From contig JAAXHL010000110.1 of assembly GCA_012270865.1 (NCBI GenBank), positions 1 to 40,969 of the forward strand: 40,969 nt of DNA, written 5' to 3'. Positions 23,096 to 33,000 of the stretch are shown here, in pieces. The DNA comes from Candidatus Poribacteria bacterium (GTDB lineage Bacteria; Poribacteria; WGA-4E; WGA-3G). The notes beneath the pieces are model-generated. The model worked only from the letters and a program-made list of their open reading frames with translations, was not told where the DNA came from and made no database searches. Position numbers and translations under genes: made by a program. Every line of letters starts with the position of its first letter. The first letter of the stretch is position 1.

Positions 23096-26000
23096 TCAAT
23101 GGCCCAACGAGATGAGATAATCTCGGACGAGTTGAATCTGTTTTTCAGCGTCATTTCCGGCGTATCCATCGACTGCCATATATTGTCCACCGACGAGTGG
23201 CCAGGCTTGTGGCATCGCTGTTCCGGGTTGGAGCGATTGCGGGTCCTTCATCCAATCAATAAGCCAATCGGGTTTGAGCCTGCCGTTCGCCAACGAGAGG
23301 TCCGGTCGTCCCGCCTTGTCACTGCCTTCAGGAATAACTTCGCCCTGTGAAGGGTGACAAGAGATACACTGAAGTTCGTCAAAAATCTGCTTACCAACCC
23401 GCAATTCAGCACGTGTCGGGGTCGGCGTTTCAAGCGTCTCATAAGGGAATGGCTCATCATCGAGTGCGGAGAAGTATTTGACAAGCGTCGTCGCCTCGTC
23501 ATCCGACAATTCAAAGGTCGGCATCCGGACTTTCAACCCGTAGCGGATCTCAGATGGCTCTTTAAGGAATTCAAACAACCAATCTGGATAGACTCTCGCG
23601 CCTTGTGATTTCAAGGGCGGTGGTGCGACTTGCTTGGCAACCATCTCACTGAGTCCTTCGTATGCGATGATAACGTCTCGATAATCGCCGCCTGCGCCTT
23701 CGATTACGTGGCAACCGCTGCAGTTATACTTTTTGACGAGTCGTCTACCGGCATCAATGCGGTTCAATTTTTCGGATCGGTTATGTATATAGCTGAGCGG
23801 ATATTTTTCGGGTTGGAAACTCTTCAGAAGCACAGCGAGTGCCTTCGCTTCTTCGTCGTCAACCTGGAAGACAGGCATTCGCGAGACGATGCGACGGGTT
23901 TGATACCGTCGTGGGTCGGTAACTTTGCCGACTGTCCACCCCGTCCAACTGTGTTCAACGTCTACTGTATCGCCAAAGTCAAGTTCATCAGCAAGTTTCG
24001 CGCCGAATTCGCCGAGGTCAGCACCGACCTTAGATTCATTTTCAAAACCGGGAATTTCGTGGCAGCCGAAGCATCCGTAGGTTCTAACAAGTGCCTCGCC
24101 TTCGCCGACATCCACTTCACCGATGGACTCACTTGTTGCGTTAGGTGTTGCTTTCTGTAAATTCATTAGATAGGCGACAACGTTATCAAGTTCGCGATTA
24201 CTTAACCGTAGGCTCGGCATGCTGGTATCGGGATCATAAGCCTTCGGATCGCTAATCCACTGACGGAGATAATTCGGTGTGACCTTCGCACCGACACTAT
24301 CAAGTGCTGGACCGAAATCGCTCCCTAAACCGTCAACAGCGTGGCACGTTAGGCAACCGACAGTTTTAACGGTCTCTTCGCCTGATTTAATAGCACTTTC
24401 AGATTGGGAATAATTTGCTGAGGATTCATCAAGGTTTGTATCGCTCATCGTTGCGAGGTAAGCCGCGATGGATTTGACCTCATCAACGATTTTGACAACA
24501 AAACTGTCCGAATAAGGGTATTCAGTGCCGTCGTCCGTTTTAATGACAATACCGTTATCGGTTTTTGTGACAACACCTGTGCGCGTTCCACCGTTTTTCA
24601 GGTAGACAACCTGACTCATACCGTCGGCGGGGAAGAAGTTCGGCATTGTCGCGTTCGGCAGATATGCCTCCGGCTTTTTAATCCAACTCTCAAGCCAAGC
24701 TATATCCTTCACCTTACTCCCGACTTTTGCAAGTGAGGGGCCGACTTTTGCAATATCTTCGATTGCACTATACCCTTCTACAGCATGGCAACCGTGGCAA
24801 CCGAGGTCTTCAAAGAGTGCTAAACCTTTCGTGAGATTCGGTGCGTAGTCTACGGGCTGATCTGTATCAGGATTAACGCCGTGATCTAACATCATCACAC
24901 CATCATGGCAACGCCGACAATTAGACTCCATATAGCCTTTGGTTTCTTCGGATGTCCTGCCGGTATGCTCGTCTAATCCGAGTACAGGAGTGAGCCAGTA
25001 TTCGGCATGCGTTAGGGCGTGTGCGGATTTCGCTGTCAACGCCTGTCCTTGTCCACCGTGGCAGGGTGTACATCCGAATCTATCAACGGGGTGTTTTTCG
25101 AGAAGGACCTCTCGCTCTGGGTGCGTCTGGAGGACCGACCGATAGCCGGTGTCATAAGAGATTTCAACTTCACCGAAGACATCAACATCCGTGAATGTAA
25201 GGGTCCCGTTTTCATCGAGTGTATATTGGTCTGCTTCAGCGTCGAACCCATCAATGAGGATGTTTTCACTACCGACTTTTACCCTTGCGTGCTCAAGGCG
25301 GTGTACAATTGGGTTTTCACCGTCGCCTTCGACCTCAAATATTTCTTGTCCCGACTGCTCATACCCGACTCTATCGGCAGAAAAGTGGCATGTTGCGCAC
25401 CTATCTGCGGTGTAGTCAAAGTCTTCAAGATAGTATTGTGTAATGCTTCGGGTTTGACGGAACGGGTTCTCTAAGAGGCTACCGAGGAAAGTCCGCTTGA
25501 TACCGCCGACAGAATTCAGTTTTTCTTGTAGACGTTCGACGTCATCGTGTTTCGCTTTGTCGGTTTGTAGTGCCTGAAGTGAGGCTTGTGCGGCGGCGAT
25601 GCCGTCAAGAATCTCAGTGTCGGTAGCGTTATATTTCTGTGCGATAAGATAAGTGCTGAGTGCGAGTTGGGGGTCGTCACTGGTTTGATAGAATTGTGCC
25701 AAGTTTTTGTTAGCAACAGCAAAAGCTGCCTCTGCGTCCAAAACAGCCGCCGTCAGTTCGCCTTCGATGCGGGATTCAAGTTCAGCAAGTTTCTTCTGCC
25801 ACTTGTCAACGGTCTCATTGCGTTTACCTTTCGCTTCGTGGAGGCTATGCTGATACTTATAGTTAATCGCGTCCGATTCGCTCTGTCGGAATTTGCGTTC
25901 TTGGAGTGCTTCGTCCAATGCGACCTGAGTTTTCTTGACTTCCTCGGTCAATCCGCTTAACGCTTTCGCATCTGGTTTTTGAGGTGTAACAAGTTCGGGC

Positions 26001-26206
26001 AAAGCCGACTTTGCCTTTTCTAATTCTGCGTATGTCTTGTCATATTCATATTGATAAAACTGCTGCTGGATCTGTTTCCATGGACGGCGTGTGATCATCT
26101 CACTCCAGAACCCCCAGAGCGTTACGAGTCCTAAGAGTCCTGACAAGATAAAGAACAAAGCAGAATACGATTTATTTTCAGCGGGAATCTCTTTTTTGTG
26201 CCTCAC
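23096..26206 (-). CDS. Membrane-anchored octahaem cytochrome c with coiled-coil stalk
   Basis: 1036 residues. One helix (about 13-36) is followed by a long charged coiled-coil/helical region (45-235) and then eight CXXCH motifs at 270, 379, 430, 470, 618, 712, 829 and 947. The first three are spaced widely (possibly a multihaem module), while the last five each begin a typical cytochrome c domain with downstream Met (for example TMPNF, SMPSL, RMPVF, RMPTF, AMPQA). A 45-residue beta unit (about 532-575, LKNGGTRTGVVTK) interrupts the fourth domain. The start is GTG (26206) with GGGAG 9 nt upstream. Coming directly after cytochrome b, it probably replaces cytochrome c1 as electron acceptor of the Rieske protein and wires it to the oxidases; this is inference. 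Confidence 0.88.
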   Translation of the reverse strand: MRHKKEIPAENKSYSALFFILSGLLGLVTLWGFWSEMITRRPWKQIQQQFYQYEYDKTYAELEKAKSALPELVTPQKPDAKALSGLTEEVKKTQVALDEALQERKFRQSESDAINYKYQHSLHEAKGKRNETVDKWQKKLAELESRIEGELTAAVLDAEAAFAVANKNLAQFYQTSDDPQLALSTYLIAQKYNATDTEILDGIAAAQASLQALQTDKAKHDDVERLQEKLNSVGGIKRTFLGSLLENPFRQTRSITQYYLEDFDYTADRCATCHFSADRVGYEQSGQEIFEVEGDGENPIVHRLEHARVKVGSENILIDGFDAEADQYTLDENGTLTFTDVDVFGEVEISYDTGYRSVLQTHPEREVLLEKHPVDRFGCTPCHGGQGQALTAKSAHALTHAEYWLTPVLGLDEHTGRTSEETKGYMESNCRRCHDGVMMLDHGVNPDTDQPVDYAPNLTKGLALFEDLGCHGCHAVEGYSAIEDIAKVGPSLAKVGSKVKDIAWLESWIKKPEAYLPNATMPNFFPADGMSQVVYLKNGGTRTGVVTKTDNGIVIKTDDGTEYPYSDSFVVKIVDEVKSIAAYLATMSDTNLDESSANYSQSESAIKSGEETVKTVGCLTCHAVDGLGSDFGPALDSVGAKVTPNYLRQWISDPKAYDPDTSMPSLRLSNRELDNVVAYLMNLQKATPNATSESIGEVDVGEGEALVRTYGCFGCHEIPGFENESKVGADLGEFGAKLADELDFGDTVDVEHSWTGWTVGKVTDPRRYQTRRIVSRMPVFQVDDEEAKALAVLLKSFQPEKYPLSYIHNRSEKLNRIDAGRRLVKKYNCSGCHVIEGAGGDYRDVIIAYEGLSEMVAKQVAPPPLKSQGARVYPDWLFEFLKEPSEIRYGLKVRMPTFELSDDEATTLVKYFSALDDEPFPYETLETPTPTRAELRVGKQIFDELQCISCHPSQGEVIPEGSDKAGRPDLSLANGRLKPDWLIDWMKDPQSLQPGTAMPQAWPLVGGQYMAVDGYAGNDAEKQIQLVRDYLISLGH

Positions 26207-26221
26207 GAACTTTACTCCCTT

Positions 26222-26315
26222 TCTCTAATTTTCCTTGCGGTTCGTTCAAATGGGCTTGGACTCTGACGTTCCTTTGGGTAAAGCCAGCCCGGCCCGTTGG
26301 TTGGGCTTACGTTTT
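26222..26315 (-). repeat. Start-proximal repeat, family A (partial copy 5)
   Basis: CTAATTTTCCTTGCGGTTCG near the start of the octahaem gene, followed by GACGTTCC as in other copies; the far end (GGCCCGTTGGTTGGGC) is different. The gene's own GGGAG, not the repeat, is the better ribosome site here. Confidence 0.5.
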
Positions 26316-26377
26316 CTCGGCTAAAAAGAAGATAGGATTTTCACAAACTTCTTTGTTATCAGAGTTGATAACTATCC

Positions 26378-27244
26378 TTAGATGTTGAACCATGGGGATA
26401 CCCAGATATATTTTACGTTAAAGAATATTCGCAGGACCATTTTTATCGGCAGTGCGAGCATCGTCAAGAAGAGGAACGAGACCACGGCATATCGAACGAG
26501 CCCGAGCTCCTGTAAGAAATCGCTGGTTTTACGTTTCCATAAATAGACGATGGGTCCGAGTGCGAAATAACCGGCGACGACGACGAATCCGAAGAAGTTT
26601 GCAGTATTCGCATCACGAATCCCGAAGAGGTACGATAAATTGACGTTTGTCAAGGGAACGACGAGGTGTGGGTCCCATGCTTCCCAAGGCGCGAAGAAGT
26701 TCCAGCCGGGTCCTCTGAGAAATGTGCCGACGACCATCAAAACGATCCACAAAATGATAAATCCGAAGGAGAATACGGAGAGCGCGAACGGGCGTTCTTT
26801 GATGGTATAATACCCCTTACCCTTTGGGTTTGTGTCGATGTAAGGTATCGCAACCAAGCCAGCAATAATCAAGCCTGGGAGTACGACCCCAGCGATCCAT
26901 GGATCGAAATAGACGAGCATCTCTTGAAGGGCAAGGAAATACCACGGTGCTTTGGACGGGTTTGGCGTTTTCGTCGGATCGCTTGGCTCTTCCAGGGGTG
27001 CATCAATCATAATTGACCAAACCCCTAATACGAGCATAACGATAATGGCGCAAATAAACTCGTTTCTGCAGAGATAGGGCCAGACATAGACCTTATCGTT
27101 AAGATGAGCATCCGATGGTACACCGGCCTTATCTGTCTGACGTGCCTGCCGGTATGAGAGCCACATAAAATAGGGTATCAAAAACAGAATAGCAACAATA
27201 GGGACGTTATCCGGTTTCGTCACCAGTGCTATAAAATGCTCCAT
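26378..27244 (-). CDS. Cytochrome b, C-terminal part (PetD-like) of bc-type complex
   Basis: 288 residues with about six membrane helices. The quinol-oxidation-site region reads APWYFLALQEMLVYFDPW (about 93-110), the counterpart of PEWY in mitochondrial/b6f proteins, with Pro-Trp-Tyr retained and Glu replaced by Ala. The protein has more helices than PetD, as in split cytochrome b of Nitrospira and Planctomycetes. AAGGAG is 11 nt before the ATG. Together with the upstream b6-like half it makes the membrane core of a quinol:cytochrome c (or cupredoxin) oxidoreductase. Confidence 0.9.
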   Translation of the reverse strand: MEHFIALVTKPDNVPIVAILFLIPYFMWLSYRQARQTDKAGVPSDAHLNDKVYVWPYLCRNEFICAIIVMLVLGVWSIMIDAPLEEPSDPTKTPNPSKAPWYFLALQEMLVYFDPWIAGVVLPGLIIAGLVAIPYIDTNPKGKGYYTIKERPFALSVFSFGFIILWIVLMVVGTFLRGPGWNFFAPWEAWDPHLVVPLTNVNLSYLFGIRDANTANFFGFVVVAGYFALGPIVYLWKRKTSDFLQELGLVRYAVVSFLFLTMLALPIKMVLRIFFNVKYIWVSPWFNI

Positions 27245-27338
27245 ATTCTTTCCGCTCCTTCATTCAAATATAGGGTTCCTTACCCATGCTAACAGAAACC
27301 GTGTTCCGCCACATAAAATACCCATTCCACAATTCCGT

Positions 27339-28109
27339 TTATAGCGGTCCGGAGATACCTCCATCTTTACGTACACGCCAGAAATGTAGTGCCATCAATG
27401 CGCTCGCCAAAAGGGGTACGGCGACGCAGTGTAAGATGTAGAACCTCAAGAGTGTTGAGGGACCGACAATTGTGCCTGCCAATAGTGCGAATCGGACATC
27501 GTTTGATTGCGTGATCTCGGTGGGTGCAAACGGACCTTCGTGTCCTAAGACAGGTGTTGCCCGTGCCATGTTTGTCCCGACAGTTACCGCCCAAAAAGCC
27601 AATTGATCCCACGGTAGCAGGTAGCCTGTGAAACTCAGGAAAAATGTGACGAGTAAGAGGATGACCCCGACTGCCCAGTTGAATTCTCGCGGTTTCTTAT
27701 ACGACCCAGTTAGAAAGACCCTGAACATGTGTAACATGACCGAAATGACCATACCGTGTGCTGCCCATCGGTGCATATTGCGTAGGAGCATGCCGAACGG
27801 GATATCAAATTCGAGGTACTGTACATCGGCGAAAGCATATTCGGCTGTCGGGCGGTAATAGAACATCAGGAGCACACCGGTGACAGCGGTCACAAGGAAC
27901 ATGAGGAAGGTGATACCACCCATGCACCATGTAAATCTGAAGTTGAGTGCATGGCGAGAAATCCGGGGAGGATGGAGATGCAACCAGACGTTTTGGAGGA
28001 TTTGTAAGGTATAACGACGACCTGTATTTTCGTATCCGTGGCGGAAAATAGAACGCCAAATATCGGAATTCGTAATCTTTTCTTTGAGCCCTTTACGTTC
28101 TTCGTTCAT
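27339..28109 (-). CDS. Cytochrome b6-like N-terminal half of bc-type complex
   Basis: 256 residues with four core helices. Haem ligands are H113 and H127 in the second helix and H227 and H242 in the fourth; the fourth-helix pair has 14 residues between ligands, the b6-type spacing. PWDQLAFWAVTVGTN (about 166-180) belongs to the quinol-oxidation side. An unusual N-terminal 50 residues (basic, HLHPPRISRHALNF) precede the first helix. Its start has no Shine-Dalgarno sequence. It lies between the Rieske gene (115-bp gap) and the C-terminal half. Confidence 0.94.
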   Translation of the reverse strand: MNEERKGLKEKITNSDIWRSIFRHGYENTGRRYTLQILQNVWLHLHPPRISRHALNFRFTWCMGGITFLMFLVTAVTGVLLMFYYRPTAEYAFADVQYLEFDIPFGMLLRNMHRWAAHGMVISVMLHMFRVFLTGSYKKPREFNWAVGVILLLVTFFLSFTGYLLPWDQLAFWAVTVGTNMARATPVLGHEGPFAPTEITQSNDVRFALLAGTIVGPSTLLRFYILHCVAVPLLASALMALHFWRVRKDGGISGPL

Positions 28110-28150
28110 ATTTTTTATAGCAAGCTCCGACGTACGCGGTGCGAGATACG

Positions 28151-28179
28151 GGTTTCGAGATATGCGACATCTCAGAACC
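28151..28179. repeat. Hairpin between Rieske and cytochrome b genes
   Basis: GGTTTCGAGAT and ATCTCAGAACC form an 11-bp stem with one mismatch and one G-T pair around a 7-nt loop. Outside it GCTCCGA (28124-28130) pairs with TCGGAGC (28195-28201). A folded mRNA spacer is likely. Confidence 0.45.
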
Positions 28180-28224
28180 GGCTTTTCTATATGCTCGGAG
28201 CCGGGTGCGAATGCTCTCCTTTCT

Positions 28225-28758
28225 TCAGACCTTCAAAAAGGAGCCTGGGTCAGTCCACTGCCCCTTCTCGCCTAAAAACTTCACAGACTTATCAATCTCG
28301 AGTTGACCATCTTCTGCTAACGTAATTTTAACACGTTCAAGCGGACGTGGTGCTGGTCCCTCGTAATTAATACCTTCTCGGTCAAAACCGCTCCCGTGGC
28401 AGGGACATTTGAATTTGTTTTCAGAACCGAGCCAACGTGGTGTGCATCCGAGATGTGTGCAGATGGTTAAGAGTGCGTAGAACTCACCATCCTGTTTTCG
28501 GACGATCCAAACACCGTAAGGCTCTTTTTTGAATTTCTCGCTAACACTTCCTGGCGGATATTCCGCTGGAGATCCTGCCTTAAAAATAGAAGACGGTTCA
28601 AACAGCACACGCGGATATAGATACCGAACCAACCCCGGTCCGAAGGCTAAACCCGATGCTGCAACGAAAGTCCCCCAACCGAGAAATTTGAAAAATTTAC
28701 GTCGAGATTCCACTTCCACCCCCGATTTTTGTAACCGACGCTTACACGTCAATTCCAT
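28225..28758 (-). CDS. Rieske iron-sulfur protein of bc-type complex
   Basis: 177 residues. A twin-arginine-like signal anchor (ESRRKFFKFLGWGTF, 17-31) passes the folded protein across the membrane. The [2Fe-2S] cluster ligands are C100, H102, C118 and H121, with C105 and C120 as the usual disulfide, in CTHLGC and CPCHGSGFD. It transfers electrons from quinol to the c-type acceptor. It is the first gene of the large minus-strand cluster and is preceded by a consensus promoter and a leader of about 175 nt. An AGGCAG 16-20 nt upstream is a poor ribosome site. Confidence 0.95.
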   Translation of the reverse strand: MELTCKRRLQKSGVEVESRRKFFKFLGWGTFVAASGLAFGPGLVRYLYPRVLFEPSSIFKAGSPAEYPPGSVSEKFKKEPYGVWIVRKQDGEFYALLTICTHLGCTPRWLGSENKFKCPCHGSGFDREGINYEGPAPRPLERVKITLAEDGQLEIDKSVKFLGEKGQWTDPGSFLKV

Positions 28759-29195
28759 GCGATTAAAGCTAACTGCCTATCAGTATAACCAATTTCCAAT
28801 AAAATGTCACGAAAATATCTTCGCAGTTATGCAAGTCTGTGCTACACGGGCAAAAACACTCGCTACCCCGAAATCGATTCTAAATTTATAATAAGAGACA
28901 CAGAAGGTATCCAAAGCAATTTTGCGTCGCGAGCGTTAAATATTATATCATCTATTCAAAAGTTTGTCAACCATTTTTTTCAATTTTTACACAGAATTTG
29001 ACAAAATTGAGAAAATAACATCACTGATACCGCATTCTTGAAATTTACCGTACTCACAAGTTAGACCTTCCATCGTGTTTCCGATATAAAATGTGTAAAA
29101 TTTTGTTCAACATTTCAACAATTTATGATAGAATCTAAGTCAGAAATTTTCCGAGTTTTCAGAAACCGATAACCCTTGAAAAAAGGAGAATAGAG
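28759..29195. other. Divergent intergenic region, AT-rich
   Basis: 437 bp between the leftward respiratory cluster and the rightward LamG gene. Apart from the promoter at 28942-28970 and the inverted pair TTTGTCAA/TTGACAAA, a weak rightward promoter may be TTCAAC (about 29113) with TAGAAT (about 29136), 17 bp apart. No gene is seen. Confidence 0.5.
28942..28970 (-). promoter_or_regulatory. Consensus sigma-70 promoter for the respiratory cluster
   Basis: On the minus strand TTGACA (28970-28965) and TATAAT (28947-28942) are separated by exactly 17 bp, both boxes perfect. The expected start of transcription is near 28935, leaving about 177 nt of leader before the Rieske gene. TTTGTCAA at 28963-28970 has an inverse copy TTGACAAA at 28998-29005, so an operator overlapping the -35 box is possible. 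Confidence 0.78.
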
Positions 29196-29972
29196 ATGAG
29201 ATACTTTACAATCGGCTTAATGATCGCAGGTTGCATATTCGCTCAACTCAGCAACGCCGAAATTGATCCAGAATCTATTGTCGGTGCCTGGCTGTTTGAT
29301 GAGACAGACGGCAAAGTCGCCAAAGATTCATCTGGAAATGGGAATGACGGGAACCTCGTCGGCGGTGCTAAATGGGTGAAAGGCAAATTCGGGAACGCTA
29401 TCGAACTTAATGGAACGGACGGTTGGATCACTGTTCCACAGATCGGACCGCTTGAAGACTTTACCCTGATAAAATGGTTTAATTCGACCGGAAGAGTCGG
29501 GGCGTGGAGATGTTTCTTTAATCGTGACGGTTGGGCGGCAGGCTATGTGCATTACCAATTCCGCCCAGACAATAAGATGGAGATGGCTATCCACTCTAAC
29601 AACCCTGTCCGACATCCGGATTGGGCTGCCTCGGATTTCACAGCAGATAACAGTATCTTAAATAAATGGTTCCATCTTGCAGTTGCTTATAGTAGCAACG
29701 AAGAATCGGTTAGCGTCTACTTTGACGGTGAACTTGATGCTGAAGGTGCATGGGGACCTCTGCCGGGTGAATTTGGCCCCGGACGTATCGGTTCATGGGA
29801 TGGCGGCGGTAGAGAGTGGGAAGGTATGTTCGACGAAATGATACTCTTCGATGTCGCCCTTGAGGAAGACGATATTCAGATGCTGATGGATAAAGGTTTA
29901 GACGCAACGCTTGCGGTTGATCCGATGGATAAAGTCGCAACGACTTGGGGTAAAATTAAGCAAAATAAGTAG
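29196..29972 (+). CDS. Secreted LamG/concanavalin-like domain protein
   Basis: 258 residues. Signal peptide 1-21 (cleavage after SNA), then one LamG-like jelly-roll domain (about 28-235) beginning IVGAWLFDETDGKVAKDSSG and containing the family patterns GNAIELNGTDGWITVP, NKWFHLAVAYS and GMFDEMILFDVALEEDD. These domains bind carbohydrate or protein; no catalytic residues are visible. The tail (VDPMDKVATTWGKIKQNK) recurs in my recollection of similar Poribacteria proteins. AAAAGGAG stands 8 nt before the ATG. It is the only complete rightward gene in the window and is transcribed on its own. Confidence 0.85.
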   Translation: MRYFTIGLMIAGCIFAQLSNAEIDPESIVGAWLFDETDGKVAKDSSGNGNDGNLVGGAKWVKGKFGNAIELNGTDGWITVPQIGPLEDFTLIKWFNSTGRVGAWRCFFNRDGWAAGYVHYQFRPDNKMEMAIHSNNPVRHPDWAASDFTADNSILNKWFHLAVAYSSNEESVSVYFDGELDAEGAWGPLPGEFGPGRIGSWDGGGREWEGMFDEMILFDVALEEDDIQMLMDKGLDATLAVDPMDKVATTWGKIKQNK

Positions 29973-30012
29973 GGCCGAAGTGAACGGTAATCTTTGGTAT
30001 ACATCTCGATGG

Positions 30013-33000
30013 CTATTGAAAATCAAGTACTTCATCAATTTCTGCCATAACCCGCATCGTCTCTGCCAATGCAACCAAAATTGCACAATACTGACGCACC
30101 TCCGTATGAGTTAAGGGCGTGTTTTTTCTATCCTGCAACCATTTCTTACATACCTGATACGCCCCTAGCTCATACGCCCATACTTCTGGTGCCACATCCG
30201 TGAAATGTTGTGTAGCGTTAACCCAGACGTGCCCATCTTCATAGCGAATCCTTGAGACAACGGCATCGCCTTCCCCTTCAAACCGATGCAGCGATGAAAT
30301 CTGTATCTCTTTCAAAAGATGCAAATCAATCAAATTCTGCCCCAACGCTGCAAGTTTTCGGAAGGACTCAACATCTCGCGGCAAAGGGATACGCGGGAAG
30401 TCATATTTCAAGAATTCATAATACCGTTCGCGATAGGCAGGACTGTATAGCACCGCGTAGATATAGGCGAGGATTTCCTCTGGTGAAATACCTTCGGGGA
30501 GGTTAAGCGTTTCAACCTGTGGTAACGCCAACGTCTCTGAAAGCGTGGTGAGAAAGGCAGGCTTGAAATTGAGTGAACGTTCTGTCGAAATTCCTAATTC
30601 CTCTGGATTTGGGTATAAGTAAAGCGGAAAAACATGGGTAGGTCCATCCGTATTTGAGACACAATTTCCATCTGTAATTCTGTTGGTAACAAAGATGTGC
30701 TGCCATGTGGTAGCACTCCGAATGATGCGGTGTGTGCAGAGGGCAAGGTTCTCGTCCATAAGGAGATGCTGCATAATCGCAGGTCGTGGCATACAGTGAA
30801 ATCCACGCGAATGTCCTGTATAATAGGTATATCGCGTGTCAAATGGGCGATAATTGATCGGCACAATGTGCTGTTCCGTCTCAGGATGATTTTGAAGGTC
30901 TTCTTGAGCGAGACGAATTTGCCAGTCTCGACTATCCCTCGGCAGCCTATATTGCTGCCGCGCCTCGGATTCAGAGAGCGACACAAAGTCAGTAACGGTG
31001 GCGCGCACTGCTTCTGGGGTGCTATGGATAGTGAGTCTGTCTCGTGCTGTTATAATTCCAATTGAACTTGCTTGAAAGATGTCGTTTAATTCCCAACCAG
31101 TTTCGTATTCTTCTATATGTTGATCTTGACGTGGCACGAAATGATAAAACGGTGAATCAGGAGTTAGTTCTGTCCATGTGGTGGTCTGGACATCAGTATG
31201 TGAGAGGGTCGCGTATTTTTGCGCCCGACTTCCGTATAAATCAGCATAATAGATTTTTGCTGGTGCAACGTTATCGCGTTCCTTAATGCACAACAGAATT
31301 GCAGTACCTTGCTGAATATCAAAGACATTTTCATCGGTTTCACCATCAGGGATGATTTCTCCGATTCTGCTGCTGCCGTGCAAATTGAAACAATAGATGG
31401 TATTAAAACTGTTCATCAAACTCTGCCGCATACCGCGAAAGATGATACCGTACAAAAACCCATTATTTACAATATAACCGATAACCCCTTCACTGTTTCG
31501 ATCAATACGCCACTGTGCCCATCGGACAAACTTTACATAGTCTCCTTGGAGTGCTTGAAAGTTTTGCTCTGCCATTGGTGTTCCATCAACACGTTTGTAA
31601 TCCTCCATCAGTTGTCCGATGAAATTCAGGGATCCAGCAGTGTCACGGCTTGGGTTAGCAGAACTCCGTTGATAGGGAGGATTACCAAGGATAACAAGCA
31701 GAGGGGCATCTTTTTTCACTGAAACCGCCGCGTTTGCCTCATCAGAGATGAATCCCGCAAAAGGTAAACGTTGCTCGCGCGCTATGGGTTCCTCTAACGT
31801 ATTGGTAAGATAGATGCGGAGACGTTCAGTCGCCCGCCATCCTTGTGCCTGTAGAAACAAACTCAACTTCAGATGTGCAATCGTGTAGGGTGCAACCAAC
31901 AACTCAAATCCGAAAAGTCGTTTGACCAATTGTGCGTTGATATACCGGTTCCAGTCGCCTGTCCCGTAGGTCGTTGTGACGTATTCACGGATGTGGTCAA
32001 GTACTGCCAACAGAAAACCTCCGGTGCCCGTCGCGGGATCAAGGATGAGCGTGTTGTCATCGGCAAGCCCGTCGGGCCTGTTCAGTGCTGTCTTGAGCAA
32101 AGCATCAATAGATCGGACAATGTAAGAGATAACCTGCGGAGGTGTATAGTAAACCCCCCGGTCAACGCGTCGCTGTGGGTCATATTCTGCAAGGAACGTC
32201 TCATAGAAATGGATAACTGGATCTTCAAAGTGGGTGCTTGTCGTAAATGCCGTGCGGAGTGTCTCCGTAGAGACGTTTCGGAGGAGGTTTGCAATATCAT
32301 CTAAAATATAGATGATGTTTTGATTGAGGTTCGGCGAATCGACTTGGTGGAAAAGTTGTCTCAAAAAGGGGTTGGAATGCGGGAGTGCGCTGGCGGCGGT
32401 CTCTCGTGAAAAGTTTGTTGCGTTAGGTAACGCACAGCGTGCAGCGAAGAGCCCATACGCGAGGGTTTGTGCATACATATCGGCGAACTCATCCGAGGTT
32501 AAAGTAGAAAGGAGCAGTTCTCTAAAAGCAGAGAACATCGCGTAGGTATCGCTGTTTTCATCAATAAGCGTCGTTGCAATTTGGGTTTGGAGCTCACGTG
32601 TGCGGCGTGCAAGATGTTTCGCAAGTGCCTCCGGAGTGGCGATTTGCCCGGAGACCGCCCTGGCACTGAAAAATCCATCTAATAGACTTTTCAGATTTTC
32701 AATTTCGTTGTCAACTCGTGCTATCGCGCGCAATGTACCACTCGTATACAACCGAAATTCCACGAAATTGGTGAGGACGAAGTTATCAAGATTTTCAATA
32801 AACCGTGCATTCTGTGCCTCGGCGTGCCCAGTGAGTGCATCAAGGTTCCTGCCATAAGCCTCCGCCTCAATATAACCGAGAGGGAATAGACCTTCTTTGA
32901 CAACAAAATCCGGTCTACCGATTTCTAATTGTCGTGGCTCGTGCGTAATAGTGATAGCATATCCTAAATGTTCAGCGGTCTGTTCAAAAAAGTTTTTGAG

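Noticed and set aside
28759..29195. Riboswitch or tRNA in the divergent region
   Set aside because: No cloverleaf or known aptamer core was recognised; the sequence is simply AT-rich with promoter elements.
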